Below, piece by piece: positions 21,960 to 35,154 of a stretch of 64,000 nucleotides of DNA; the first letter of the stretch is position 1, and each line of letters opens with the position of its first letter. Below the pieces are notes generated by a model. It was not told where the DNA came from, made no database searches, and saw nothing but the letters and a program-made list of their open reading frames with translations. The stretch lies in assembly GCA_947247005.1 (NCBI GenBank), contig OX365953.1:8189001-8253000 (forward strand). Direction: 5' to 3'. Source of the stretch: Spisula solida (taxonomy: Eukaryota > Mollusca > Bivalvia > Venerida > Mactridae). The translations under genes were made by a program, and so were the position numbers.

Positions 21960-23740
21960 TGCCGATTTGATTGACAGGTGGCGTTAGCCAATCATATTGC
22001 AGCATTTGGGCAACGATTTATCGCCGCCATCTTGTTAGACAACCTGGACATTAGACAAGCTAAAATCAATATAAATTGTGCAATATTCAATTTAGCCTTA
22101 TTTCATTAATATTGACCACATTTTTAAAATTCTGGTATGTTTAAAAACTAGAGAACTTCAACTTTAATTTGGTAGCAATGTCATGAAAGTGAATTAATTT
22201 ATTAAATCCATAAGGCCTCGGAAGTAGTAGCTATATATGTATATTTAGTCTCAAATATAGTCTGATTTAAAAGTTATATCATTGATATTTACATTAATAT
22301 AATTCGAAATAATTACATGTTGTGAAACAAGAAAACTTCGTCTTTAATTTGATATGAATGTTGTTAAAAAAATATATACTTTAAACCATAGACTCGTGAA
22401 ATTATTTTATTATTTGATATCACGCATGTTAATTAACATGCGTGTTGATATAGAATAAGGACACATAACCCCCAAATAACAAGAATGTGTGTATTTCCCA
22501 TCAAAGATGATTGTGAAGTGTTTTAATAATATTGAACATGATGTTGTTTTGGTCTATGTAATAGTTAAAGCGCTTTTCAGTTGATACCCTTGTGGTGGTA
22601 AATGCATTCAATCTCCAAAGCTTATTAAAAATATTTTTTTAAATATATGTAGGCTACTGTATGGTCCGGACAGCTATTGTAGATCATGATAGATATATAC
22701 ATGTACACGTTTATTTCAAAGTATCTATAGGCATAGGAACTTGCATAATTTACAAAAAATGAAAAAAAAAATGAAAACAATTTCAATAGATCTACTGAGA
22801 GCCTGTATTAAAATGAAGTACAGTAGGCCTAGTGAAAAAAAAAATTTCTTTTCAAATTATAAATGCAAGTTCCTGTGCTATAGGTCAGAGACCTGTCGGA
22901 TATATACACATTCCTACAAAACATTTATAGCAATTATGTATAAAACTAACTGACCCCATACTGTTCCCCTGTCCCGGTGTCGCGTGAGAGTCATTCGACT
23001 ATGAGATCAGTGCGACCGGAAGTATAGCTGACACATTTTATGCGGTACACAAGTGCTAATCACCAGCCGTGATAATTGTCTGCCGATGCGTATAAAAAAA
23101 GTCCTGGCGAGTTTAAATTCGGAGCTCGCGGTCATGTTTTTGGTTTTTTTATAAAAGAAACGAACACTTTCCAAATATACTTGATGATTCGCAGTTTTAA
23201 ACGTTCTCTACTATGTATTTTCGTAGATTTATCGACGCATATATAGATCGCTTCCGTACATGGGATGGCCGTACGTTGGTACTAACATGCGGTCAAGTTT
23301 AATTGTTTATTTTCATTATATATAGGCCTATATATACCTTTATATAGGCCTATATATACCTATATATTGATTTATACATAAGGAAATAGGTTCACATAAA
23401 TTTATGTATTAGGTTACGTATTTTACACTATTAACGTACGTTCGATAGAGATCTGTAAACGTTATCTATATAATTATAGTCTTTGTTAAAAGAACATGCG
23501 TCCATAGTCAGCTTTTGCAAAGATCTAAAATTGTTCGTTGAGGTATTTGGATTTTGTTTCTTTCAATGTTTATGGGAGATTTGAATATATGAAATGACCC
23601 TCTGACCCCTGAAAAAGTCCATTTACCCTTGGGTTTTGAAATCAGCTTTAGATGGAGCCGCTGCATAATGTTGTTTTCATTATATTTTGAGCATTTGATT
23701 TTGTTGATGTTGCCAACCCACACAGTGCTAAAAATTTATA
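21960..23740. other. Intergenic, nothing recognised
   Basis: AT-rich. Contains a short palindrome CATGTTAATTAACATG near 22425 and a duplicated TATATAGGCCTATATATACC near 23320-23355. No gene or named repeat is visible. Confidence 0.5.
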
Positions 23741-23744
23741 CCTG

Positions 23745-24065
23745 TGCTGAGATTCCATCTATCATGATCATGTTGATAGGACTCTAGGCTACCCCGAGGT
23801 CCCAGGTTCAAATCTCCGCTAGACACTGGAAATCACAGAACTGATTTTCTCACCAAATTACAGAAGCATTCTTGTGTGTATCGGTGCTTTAATTACTTGG
23901 GGCATGTAAAAGAAAGATGGGAGTCTATTTGGAAAGAGCTAGGGTAGCGCACCCGGTTTCCTAGTGTAACAAACTGACTCTTCCCTCGAACTCGGAGGTC
24001 GTTGTCTGATCTAGCAGGGAAAAATCAATGACAATGCACTTACGACCGTCTCAGTCAATCACAAA
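23745..24065 (+). repeat. tRNA-derived SINE (family S1), most complete copy
   Basis: A tRNA-like head with GGTTCAAATCTCCGC at about 23811-23825 is followed by the family body (TTCTTGTGTGTATCGGTGC) and a tail with CCCTCGAACTCGGAGGTCG and CTTACGACCGTCTCAGTC. Its body also matches the minus-strand fragment at 32880-33035. Confidence 0.6.
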
Positions 24066-24100
24066 CGACAACATGGACCTGTCAGACTAAATTCTGTAAC

Positions 24101-24336
24101 TATACCTGGTGTCACAAATCCCATCCGATTGCAATCCAATGATCGAATGCTTATCTGCTTGAAGGAATCTTATGGTCATTGGGGGTATTGTAGAGCATCG
24201 GGCAGAGACAGGAGTAATTTTAAGTCTTTTGATAATATTCATTGCTACTAATTGGCCCGTCCGTATGATATGCATAGACATAAAGCCGCAAAAGACAGGG
24301 AAGTCGCCCAGCATCAGGGTGATTTGTGACCCAGTT
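24101..24336. mobile_element. Possible short TIR element
   Basis: CTGGTGTCACAAATC on the left and GATTTGTGACCCAG on the right are near-complementary over about 14 bp. No target duplication was found. The frame on the minus strand (24087-24314) is not recognised. Confidence 0.3.
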
Positions 24337-24649
24337 ATTTATAAGAGATAACATAAATCTGTGGATAAATAAGGAAAATATATATTATAAAATAAACATT
24401 TAATTCAGATAATAAATGAAAATTTAATAAAATTAGTACAATTTCATACTAAGCGATAACACTTGAGTTATTTGAGTTATATAATCAAACAAGTTCAACA
24501 ACTATCAGAACTATCCCCCACAGATCATTGAATGTTATAAATTCTCTAAATACATGTACTCCATGACTAGGCCATTTACATTCAAATCAAACCAATGGAT
24601 ATAAGGAGAAAAGCGTGGAAAAACTTTGTGACACCCTGATATCTAGCGA

Positions 24650-25560
24650 ATAATCAACCCCTTGTCTACTGGGTTGAGTAGGCCCCTACCTTCTGGGTTG
24701 AGTAGGCCTCCACCTACTGGGTTGAGTAGGCCCCCACCGTCTGGGTTTGGTAAGCCCCACCTTCTGGGTTTAGTAGGCCCCCACCTACTGGATTTCGTAG
24801 GCCCCCACCTACGGGGTTGAGTAGGCCCCCACCTACGGGGTTGAGTAGGCCCCCACCTACGGGGTTGAGTAGGCCCCCACCTTCTGTGTTTAGTAGGCCC
24901 CCACCTACTGGATTGAGTAGGCCCCCACCTACTGGGTTTAGTAGGCCCCACCTTCTGGGTTTAGTAGGCCCCCACCTACTGGATTTAGTAGGCCCCCCAC
25001 CTATGGGGTTGAGTAGAGCCCCAACCTACTGGGTTGAGTAAAGCCCCGCCTACAGGGTTTAGTAGGCCCCCGCCTACTGGGTTTAGTAGGCCCCCACCTA
25101 CTAGTTTAAGTACAGCCCCCCGCCTACTGGGTTTAGTAGGCCCCCGCCTACTAGGTTAAGTAGAGCCTCCACCTACTGGGTTGAGAAAGCCCCCGCCTAC
25201 TGGGTTTAGTAGGCCCCACCTACTGGGTTTAGTAGGCCCCCACCTACTAGTTTAAGTAGAGCCCCCCGCCTACTGGGTTTAGTAGGCCCCCGTCTACTAG
25301 GTTAAGTAGAGCCCCCGCCTACAGGGTTAGTAGAGTCCCAACAAAAATACAAATACAATATTTATTTTAAGTCGGATACATGTTCAATACTGGATTAAGT
25401 AGAGCCCCCCCGCCTACTTGGTAAGTAGAGTCCCAACATACTGGATTAAGTAGAGCCCCCCCGACTACTGGGTTTAGTAGAGCCCCACCTTCTGTGTTTA
25501 GTAGGCCCGCCTATTTGGTTAAGTAGAGCCCCCCCCGCCTACTGGGTTAGTAAAGTCCCA
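24650..25560 (+). repeat. GC-rich minisatellite, 25-27 bp unit
   Basis: About 34 units of the form GGGTTGAGTAGGCCCCCACC + TACT, drifting to AAGTAGAGCCCCCGCC at the right end. AT-rich spacers at about 25338-25390 and 25560-25590 share ATACAATATTTATT. It interrupts otherwise AT-rich DNA. Open frames on both strands come from the repeat. Confidence 0.85.
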
Positions 25561-25599
25561 ACATAAATACAATATTTATTAGTTTCAGGACAGCCTTCA

Positions 25600-26480
25600 A
25601 TGCTGTTAACTTTAGGTGCATTTCATATAGTGCTGTCCAGACATACCCGATAGGGGTTGAACACTTGTTAAAATTCCTAGCGTTCGATTTCACACTTTGT
25701 CTTATTAATTTACCTGCTGGATTTATTCTGTCCTATCAGCAATTATATGTCTCTCAGGGTAAAGGATAAACACGAGTCCAAACGTGCTAACCCTATTCAG
25801 TTGGATTACAGCACATGTAATAGAATTGATTTCTTTAACTATGCTCATTTTTAAAATGTCCAAATTTTGAATATTTAAAATTAAACGTCCCAAGTTCACA
25901 GCGTATAAACCAAATCACTGTACGACTTATTGGGATACTATACAATTCAACCTGTATTACTTCTTGTGAGTAAAAACACATATGATTTCCGATAACTGTA
26001 TGACTTATTGCAAGACTATACAATTCAACATGTATGCCTTATTGCGATTACCGGAAGTTGACTCGATTATGCACTGTGGAGTTTCTACTTTTTAGCTGCA
26101 CTGCCCAAGATTTGGCATTTCATTTGTTGATAACATTTCTGTCTTTGTCGGGATAGTTTTGATATTATCGTTCAAATGTATACGAAATCCGAAGATAATG
26201 ATGCAAATAGTCAACACGTCCTGCTCCATACACTGACGTACAGCTGCCTGTCAAGTTCGATTCATTGACTTCTGTCCAACTTTAAACGGATTGACCCTAT
26301 AATTATGAATTGTTCTTCATTACGAATACCAGTTTCGTGGAATTGATCTCCAACAGCTGTCTTGCTGTTCTATCAAACAATCTACAAATAGAAAAAAACA
26401 GTTATCATCTTATTGTATCAATAACAAAAACATACCATCACAGGATTGACTTTCAATAATGTTGAACACATAATATTATA
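25600..26480. other. Intergenic, nothing recognised
   Basis: AT-rich, with a diverged direct repeat of an ACTGTATGACTTATTG-type block around 25915-26045. No coding signal seen. Confidence 0.45.
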
Positions 26481-26494
26481 TTTTTGAGGTTTTA

Positions 26495-26495
26495 A

Positions 26496-26540
<45 letters not shown>

Positions 26541-26622
26541 GTTGGGTTGGGTTGGGTTGGATAGGGTCAGGTCGGGTCGAGTTGATTGACGGATCGATTG
26601 ATTGATTGATTAATTGATTGAA
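26495..26622 (+). repeat. Compound microsatellite TTGA / TTGGG
   Basis: A run of TTGA tetranucleotides, then GGGTT pentanucleotides with point changes, then TTGA again. Confidence 0.9.
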
Positions 26623-27629
26623 ACCTGGTCAGCTAATTAGGAATTAATATTTGATTCTTGAATTTTGAATTGTGGATGTGTAGTAATGTTTAAATGATCA
26701 TAAAAACAAATGTCTAGCAAATATATAATCTGTAATATTTACAACACATCAATAGGTATTAAATTATTCAAGCCAAATAACTTTTATTCAAGCCATATAC
26801 CTTTTATTCACTCATTTCATGTTTACATAGAAAATGGAGGTGACAAAATGTAACTGTTTTACTTCCCTTCACAAGTGCAATGATTAATAACTGACTACCT
26901 GATATGTGAAATTAAGTGTCACCTCTGTGCAGGTCCATTAATTAAAAAACAATCATGGGATAAAATATTTTGAAGTCATATATACTTCCATTTCAGCTGT
27001 ATATTATGCTTAAGCTGAATAAACCATTTATTTTGTTCTGATCGTTAAAATTAAGGGTCACTTAATGTCTACATATTTTGCACACTGTATATAATTATGA
27101 TACTTATAGTTAGGTAATGTACAGGTAGGTTGATTTGACATGTCACCATTGCCTGATGTCAAAAATTATCCAGCCTAATAAAAGGTTAATGTTTGATCAT
27201 TTATAACATGTATTGAATACAGAACAGACTATATATTTTATTGATTACAACAAAGGTTATATATAAAAAAATGTATAGGATATTATTAAATTACAAGTAA
27301 CTGGTTTTATTATACCCCCATTTATAATTAACTTCCTGTCATAAAGGGACTATTTAATTCTCAAACAGGGTATCTGGGTGATGTAAGATAACTGATTAAC
27401 AGACTGTGCAATATTATGCAATAGTGTGCAATACTGTATCTTGACATCTTGAAAAATAGGGATCACATACTGACATCATGCTGAGAGAATACCTGTAGAG
27501 TCCAAAATAATGTGTCCCTATTTTCTCAGTATGCCTCTATTTAACAAGGTATTCATGCAAACCAATTCATATGTGGACATGTGGCTCAATAGGTCATAAA
27601 TGGGGTTCTTTTATTAGGCAACATAATTG

Positions 27630-30445
27630 ATAAAGAACAACTTCTTTATTACAGAACACAATTATTGAGTTTTTCTAAAATAATGACTTGAAAGATGATG
27701 CCCCCAGGATTTTTTCATGAATCAAAATGCAAACATTGTACCATATAGTTGATACAAAACATAAAACTTACATATTATAGAACATGATTGAGTTTTTCTA
27801 AATTTTCTTTGGAATATATAACAATATTAAAACTGTGAGAAATATAAGAACTGAATTTCAGAGGACATGTGACTTGATAGATGATGCCCCAGGGATCTTT
27901 TCATGTATCAAAATGCAATTTCTTTATTAAAGAACACAATTATTGAGTTTTTCTAAAATAATGACTTAAAAGATGATGCCCCCAGGAGCTTTTATAGAAC
28001 CCAAAATACAAACATTGTATCATATGTTTGATAAATAACAAAACATATATATTATAGAACATGATAATTGAGTTTTTCTAAAATAATTTGGAAAACAAAC
28101 TAATATTTAAACTGTGAGAAATGGAAGAACTGAATTTCAGAGGTCATGTGACTTGATAGATGATGCCCCAGGGGTCTTTTCATGTATCAAAATGCATACA
28201 TTGTATCATATAGTTGATAAAAAACACAACTTATATATTATAGTGATTATTGAGTTTTTTCTTAAATAATTTTGAAAATATAATAATATTCAAACTGTGA
28301 GAAATGTAAGAACTGAATTACAGAGGTCATGTGACTTGATAGATGATTCCCCAGGAGCTTTTAATGAACCCAAATACATACATTGTTTCATATAGTTGAT
28401 AAAGAACACAACTTATATATTATAGCATGTGATTATTGAGTTTCCTGAAATAATTTGGAAAATAAGACAATATCTAAACTGTGAGAAATGTAAGAACTGA
28501 ATTTCAGAGGTCATGCGACTTGATAGATGATGCCCCCGGGAGCTTTTAAGGAACCCAAATACATACATTGTATCATATGTTTGATAAAGAGGACAACTTA
28601 TATATCATAGAACATGATTATTGCGTTTTTTTTAAATAATTTTGAAAATTAGACAATATTCAAACTGTGAGAAATGTAAGAACTGAATTTCAGAGGTCAT
28701 GTGACTTGATAGATGATGCCCCCGGAAGCTTTTAAGGAACCCAAATACATACATTGTATCATATGTTTGATAAAGAGGACAACTTATATATCATAGAACA
28801 TGATTATTGCGTTTGTTTAAAATAATTTTGAAAATTAGACAATATTCAAACTGTGAGAAATGTAAGAACTGAATTTCAGAGGTCATGTGACTTGATAGAT
28901 GATGCCCCCGGAAGCTTTTAAGGAACCCAAATACATACATTGTTTCATATGTTTGATAAAGAGGACAACTTATATATCATAGAACATGATTATTGCGTTT
29001 TTTTTAAATAATTTTGAAAATTAGACAATATTCAAACTGTGAGAAATGTAAGAACTGAATTTCAGAGGTCATGCGACTTGATAGATGATGCCCCCGGGAG
29101 CTTTTAAGGAACCCAAATACATACATTGTATCATATGTTTGATAAAGAGGACAACTTATATGTCATAGAACATGATTATTGCGTTTTTTTTAAATAATTT
29201 TGAAAATTAGACAATATTCAAACTGTGAGAAATGTAAGAACTGAATTTCAGAGGTCATGTGACTTGATAGATGATGCCCCCGGAAGCTTTTCATGAATCA
29301 AAATGTAAACATTATATCATATATTTGATAAGGAACACAACTTATATATTATAGAATATGATTATTTAGTTTTTCTAAAATAATTTGGAAATATAACTAT
29401 ATTTAAACTGTGAGAAATGGAAGAACTGAATTTCAGAGGTCATGTGACTTGATAGATGATGCCCCAGGGATCTTTTCATGTATCAAAATGCATACATTTT
29501 ATCATATAGTTGATTAAGAACACAACTTTTGTATTATAGGACATGATTATTAAATTTTAGTTTTTCTAAAATAATTTGGAAAATATAACAATATTTAAAC
29601 TGTGAGAAATGTAAGAACTGAACTTCACAGGTTATGTGACGTGATAAATGATGCCATCCGGAAGCTTTTCATGAATCAAAATGCAAACATTATATCATAT
29701 ATTTGATAAAGAACACAACTTATATATTATATAACATGATTATTGAGTTTTTTCTTAAATAATTTTGAAAATATAATAATATTCAAACTGTGAGAAATGT
29801 AAGAACTGAATTACAGAGGTCATGTGACTTGATAGATGATTCCCCAGGAGCTTTTAATGAACCCAAATACATACATTGTTTCATATAGTTGATAAAGAAC
29901 ACAACTTATATATTATAGCATGTGATTATTGAGTTTCCTGAAATAATTTGGAAATGATAAAAATATTTAAACTGTGAGAAATGTAAGAACTGAATTTTAG
30001 AGGTTGTGTCATTTGATAGACAATGCCCGAGGAGCTTTCAGTGAATTAGAATACATAAATTAGGCAATATATTTGATGAAGAACACAACTTTTATATTAT
30101 AGAACATGATTATTGAGTTTTTCTGAAATAATTGGAAAAATAAGACAACATTTAAACTGTGAGAAAAGTCAGAACTGAATTTCAGAGGTTGTGTCACTTG
30201 ATAGACAATGCCCCTATGAGCTTTTAATGAATTTGAATACATAAAGTAGCCTGTAGGCAATGTATTTGATAAGGATATCAACCCATATATATTTTATATA
30301 TACAATATGACATAATGATAGAGTTTTTCTAAAATAATTTGTAAAATATGACAATATTTAAACGGTGAGCAATGTAAGATTGTAAATTCAGAGGTCATGT
30401 CACTTAATAGATGGTACCCGCAGAAGCTTTAAATGAATCAGAACT
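27630..30445 (+). repeat. Satellite-like array, ~185 bp monomer, about 16 units
   Basis: Every unit has AACTGTGAGAAATGTAAGAA, CAGAGGTCATGTGACTTGAT, AGATGATGCCCC and TTATTGAGTTTTTCT blocks. The key block recurs at about 27832, 28111, 28293, 28477, 28662, 28848, 29036, 29224, 29408, 29599, 29787, 29971, 30157 and 30361. Two shortened units lie near 27650 and 27930. The units between about 28540 and 29290 are nearly identical to one another, which indicates recent local amplification, while the edge units are diverged. Confidence 0.85.
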
Positions 30446-30454
30446 AGTTTATGA

Positions 30455-30560
30455 GTAGTTTTGACGCAACAAATGTTCCATCTTTACTGTCATCTATACA
30501 TTGAGATTGTTCATTTGTGAAAGTTTGAAGAAATTCCATCCAGCAGTTTGTGAGGAGTTC
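30455..30560 (+). repeat. Fragment of the 2380-2640 repeat family
   Basis: ACATTGAGATTGTTCATTTG then GAAAGTTTGAAGAAATTCCA and TGTGAGGAGTT follow the same order as 2470-2535, without the GACAGACAGACGGACAAG tract. Confidence 0.5.
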
Positions 30561-30654
30561 AAACAAAATTTTCATTATTGGGTATATAGTAAAAGTAACA
30601 AAGGGCCTTAATAATGGCAAAACAATAATATATTTAAATAAACCTAGATAATTC

Positions 30655-30990
30655 TGTTTCGTTTATTTGCTTTTATTTATCCTCGCCACCGGATAATCTA
30701 TATGTGCGAGGCCCCCAGAAGAGGCTAGTCACTTTAGTGTTTGGGGGATAGTGCATGATATAGAAGATGCTCCAGTTCCAGGAGCATCCCTGTTCTTTTA
30801 CGTGCCGATGTAAAGCATCATACACGGGACCTCGCTTATCGTCTCGTCCGAAAGACTGTTAGTAAGTTTAGTTATGTTAGGTGGGAAACACTGAAAAGCA
30901 TTTCTGTTTTTGACCGTCTGGAGTAGGGATCAAATCCACAACCTTCAGATCAGCAGTCAGTAGCCCTTACCACTAGACCACTTGTCCACC
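30655..30990 (-). repeat. tRNA-derived SINE, nearly full length
   Basis: Read on the minus strand from 30990 it starts with a tRNA-like head: GTGGACAAGTGGTCTAGTGG, with a B-box-like TTGTGGATTTGATCCC near 30927-30942. A conserved body runs through GCTTTACATCGGCACGTAAA, and the A-rich tail is at 30655-30680 (ATAAATAAAAGCAAATAAAC). It belongs to a different family from S1. Confidence 0.7.
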
Positions 30991-30999
30991 TTTAATTTT

Positions 31000-31850
31000 G
31001 TAAATAGGTGGCAACTATATATATAAGTGCAGTGACCAAGAACCATAACTCTATGTCACCCTGTTTTCAAATTATCTCCCTTTGTTTAATTTAATTAAGT
31101 ATTCAATTGATTGACTTGAAACTTTAAATATAAGTAGAATAGCATCTAGGAGAAGTGTTGTGACTTAAAGAACCCTAACTCTAACTGGTACCATTCTTGA
31201 ATTATTTCCCTTTAACCAAAAAAGTAATGATATTTCCCTTTTCCTTCTTAGTCCTGTTTCTATGAAACATCAGTTAGTAACAAACATGTACTTGATAATA
31301 AATTTAACTGTAGGAAAATAGTTGGACACAACAGTGACATTGTTCAGGTCAGAATTACCTTGCAGTTCCAGTAAGTATTAATACCAGATCTTCAAAACAA
31401 AGGTGACAGTCAATGAGCCGATCTTGGAATGTACTTGACTGCCAAAACCTGAAATAAAGTCAGATCAATTAATAATCATTGAAATGATTACTTCTAGTAA
31501 GATAAAACAATAATAATTAATGAAGTATTATACACCTATTGTCAAAAGATATATAGATGCATGTAAAAACTACCACTTTTATTATTAATTTAATAGTACA
31601 GCTCTGTCTGATTCGGTATGGATGATTCTGATATGTATCCGATGATAAGTAGTGCGAATATATCAATTTGCACATATAGATGAATCATAACAGGCACATC
31701 AGTCATGGTTCACTCATTTAGCTGTTAGTATATATTGAGCGTAGATTCAGGTCTTGAACCTAGTAGCTTCAGTTTTATTTTAGACTATACAAATTTTGGC
31801 GCTTTGTAAACTTCCATTTAACCATTTTCTCATGTAAGTTATTTCAAAAT
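31000..31850. other. Intergenic, nothing recognised
   Basis: AT-rich, no open frame of interest and no clear repeat. Confidence 0.45.
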
Positions 31851-31853
31851 GTG

Positions 31854-32293
31854 CATAGGCGGATCCAAGGGGGGGTGGACCCGGCGTACGCCCCCCCCTA
31901 AAATCGCCAAAGTAGTGTCAATTCATTTGTTGTATCACACTAAATCACATATTTAAAGTCATTTTTGTTCTGCTTTCTGCGTGCTGTGCGCACGCAATTA
32001 ACATTTTCCACTAACCATAGACACTTCGATAGACTCTCTGCCGCCCCGTTATTCAGGTCGAACTTTGCGATTCTGATGTATCGCTCTTTTTGCACATTGA
32101 TTCTCTTTTCGCTGCATTTTATGACAACAAAGATGGATGCGTATTTAATGGAGCTACCGGGGTGATTCGCCCCCCCTGGACCCCCTAGCAGGGCTTTGCC
32201 CTGCACCCACCAGGGGCCCTTGCGACCCCCTGGACCCCCAGCTCATTTTTCATTTCACGCCCCCCCTAACACTAAATCCTGGATCTGGCCCTG
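31854..32293. mobile_element. TIR element with GC-rich interior
   Basis: 440 bp with imperfect inverted ends (CATAGGCGGATCCAAGG left, CCTGGATCTGGCCCTG right). ATGTG flanks both sides (31849-31853, 32294-32298). Poly-C blocks such as CCCCCCTGGACCCCCTAGC lie just inside the ends. No transposase. The type is familiar in marine invertebrates, but I do not name the family. Confidence 0.55.
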
Positions 32294-32299
32294 ATGTGA

Positions 32300-32368
32300 A
32301 TTGATAATCGATCGACCAAAAAATATTGTCGATACATCAATATCGCTTCTATAGATGACAGCTCTATT
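32300..32368 (-). repeat. End fragment related to the 4610-5034 element
   Basis: ATCGCTTCTATAGATGACAG followed by CTCTA is the counterpart of the terminal region of the intron 2 MITE. No matching second end was found nearby. Confidence 0.4.
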
Positions 32369-32879
32369 TAATAACAATGAAGGTTTGTCAAGTTTATAAT
32401 ATGTACTACGGAGTCTACATCAATATGTTATTGTGAAAAACTCATAAATGGTTCAGGCCATCATGAAGTAATTAAAATCAATGGGTACAAGTGTGCCACA
32501 CTAAACCTAAACATTCTTAATTTTCCAGTCTAGATATTAACAGACAAAGAAAACACAGCACCTACAACGAAAATATTCTTGTGAGCCATGCCAACAGTAT
32601 GTAAATATGGTGCATTCTGAAGTTTATATTTACACAAAAGCTTCGCCCCTGGCTAGTAGATCATCTTTTAGCCATGCCTTTGCGTACAGGGCTTTAACAC
32701 TACAACAATTAAATTTCCTTACAAATGAGCTTTTCAATAATTTTCTCAGGGGTTGGTCGGGGATAGACCTATCCAGATAATTTCATTTGTCATAGAAGTA
32801 AATATTTTCTCCGTCTAGTTTCACTAACTAACATGCACCTCTTTTCGAGTTTATTGGCAGGTGTGCTGTTTAGGGCAGA

Positions 32880-33035
32880 CTTAAATTCAATTAAGAGACA
32901 GCTAGGGATGTAAAACAAGGAATCCGGATGCGTTATCCTAGCTCCTTCCAAATAATGAAGACTCCTTGGTTCTTAAACATGCCCAGCGAAAAACACCGAT
33001 AACCATGAGACTACCTTTGAGTCCATGCAGACAGA
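32880..33035 (-). repeat. SINE body fragment (family S1)
   Basis: Reverse complement of the S1 body: AAAACAAGGAATCCGGATGC, then AAGACTCCTTGGTTCTTAAA and GAGACTACCTTTGAGTCC, matching in order the reverse strand of 6290-6425. Confidence 0.5.
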
Positions 33036-34795
33036 TAAGCTGTCTCCAATTGGCTGCTTTTGAATTCTGATGGTCCAGCCACAGCTAGTAAGGTACTGTT
33101 AGCGTCAAAATGGTTCGACTACTGGGCCATGCGATTCGGCCAACTGATTCAAAACGCTGACAAATAGCAGGGTATCGACAAATATTCTGACACAAAACTC
33201 CCTGAATAAACATAAGTTTTCCCCGTCCCTGCCCTGGGTCAGGACAACAACACCCCACCCACCGTTGGCGTATAGTCGAGCATGCATGATAAAACTCATC
33301 TATGATATAGTTCTTTGAACAGTGACACAGTGTACTTAATGTAACACTCTGCTTATATACGCTTAGAAATCATGGCAAGGACTTTTCGGAACTGCGTACA
33401 AACGACCGACAGTCTACTTTCACTTTCGATGTGTTTTGTTTACAGAAGTGATGATTTATATTTTATTGTTATGTTCTCCGATGTAGGAATTCAGGATCCG
33501 AAATGTAACAACGTCGAAGAAAAATTGCATCTACAGACTACACGCAATATTGTTTATTAAATTACAATATAAACAAGCGTTTTACCTAGCAACCTGTCTT
33601 CATCGATGAATCTGCACATCCGCCCGCATCACCACACCGTAAGAAATGTAAGTGCCGCGCATGCGCACTTATCCCAGTCGGACGAATATAACACCTCTGA
33701 CGATTCTTACGGGACACCGGAAACCGCTATGTGTCACATTGATTATTGACAATTAACAAGACACCGCGGTATATCACTGGCCCCCGACTGATGTCCGAGG
33801 AGATCATCAAAGTATATAACACATTGGAATTTTAACTAACTTATAATCTAGGGCTTATTTATTTCTTGTATAATGGTGCATATGAAATATGTGTAGCACT
33901 TATTGCACTTGACCCGACAGTTTTAACGTTATGTTAGAAAACGATTTTTTTTACTTCATAACGCGTGATTGTACATTTTTTTGTTGATATGCTGACTGTC
34001 AATGACAAACCATGTATTACGTAGCGATGTGGGATTTGAAAGATTCACATTCATCTACGTATGTTAACGTAGCGCTAATTTTTTTGCGGAAGTTGCAATC
34101 AAATACAGCCTCAGTCGTAAGTAATCAACAAAATGTATGTCCCGCTATAAGCGGTAGATCACACGGAAGACATCAATAAAAACCCGACGCAGAAAATCTT
34201 GCAGAGGTCTTGTAACTATACTTAAATAATTTTTCACGCACATTTGAATTCGATTATTTATTAAACACACGATCATACGAACTTTTACGGAAGATGGAAT
34301 GCTATAGTGTATGAAAGATTCCATTATACCGTGTATATGTAAATATATGTATTAACCCTTAATGATTTCTTTGTTACAATAAAGGATGTATCTTTCTTAT
34401 AAATTGTGAAAGAAGCATTCAAACAGTACCTCACACGACGAATATGCATCGAAAGAACCATTACAACACACAAAGAATAGATTTAATGTCTAGCGTGCTA
34501 TCATAGCTTCATAGTACTAGCAAGAGAAAAATAAAGTTCTTAATTGATTTAAAGGCTCACATGTTTTTCCTCTTTCTCTCCCCCGTAGTTTTGTTTTCCC
34601 TTCTGATCAAAGATAAAAAAAAACCTCTTTACAGAGCAATTCAGTACACATACTGATGACCACACGCATACAATTATATCAAACAGACATTGCATATAAT
34701 GTGTTAATTAGTGTTGTTGTGTTTGATGTATCTGTATTTATCTGAAAACTTAATAAAAAGTAATTACACTGTTGCCAGGAACTACACTGGTAATG
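33036..34795. other. Intergenic, nothing recognised
   Basis: Somewhat less AT-rich around 33600-33760 (GCGCATGCGCA at 33657), which could be a CpG-containing promoter-like patch, but no gene body can be supported on either side. Small open frames at 33105-33299 and 33372-33560 show no recognisable domain. Confidence 0.4.
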
Positions 34796-35154
34796 AAGAT
34801 GAAAATGAATTTCTTGCTAATATATCATGAACACAGTGAAGCTTTTGTCTGTCGCCCTGGAGACTCAGTTTATATCGAAACCAGTTTAAGTTTACTGTCC
34901 AACGTTTAACCAAACCTAAAACCCAAACTGAAACCGGATATTCTTTTAACAAAAACACCCGTAGAAATGGAAAACTAGCGGCATTTGGTTAATTTGGTTA
35001 ATAAAAAGGTTTGTCATCAAACATGCCATTTAGCAAAACTATACCTTTCTTGTGAACATTGTAAACCAGCAAAACCAGATTAGGTTACAAAAAGGTTTGC
35101 CATAAAACCTGAACCTACTGCTAAACCCGGTGTGTGCACAACAAACCAGTCCTA

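Noticed and set aside
24643..25041. Proline- and glycine-rich frames on both strands
   Set aside because: Both strands are open across the same GC-rich minisatellite, so they reflect repeat structure and not a gene.
33600..33760. CpG-type promoter of an unseen gene
   Set aside because: The patch is slightly richer in CG, but no exon or conserved frame follows on either strand.
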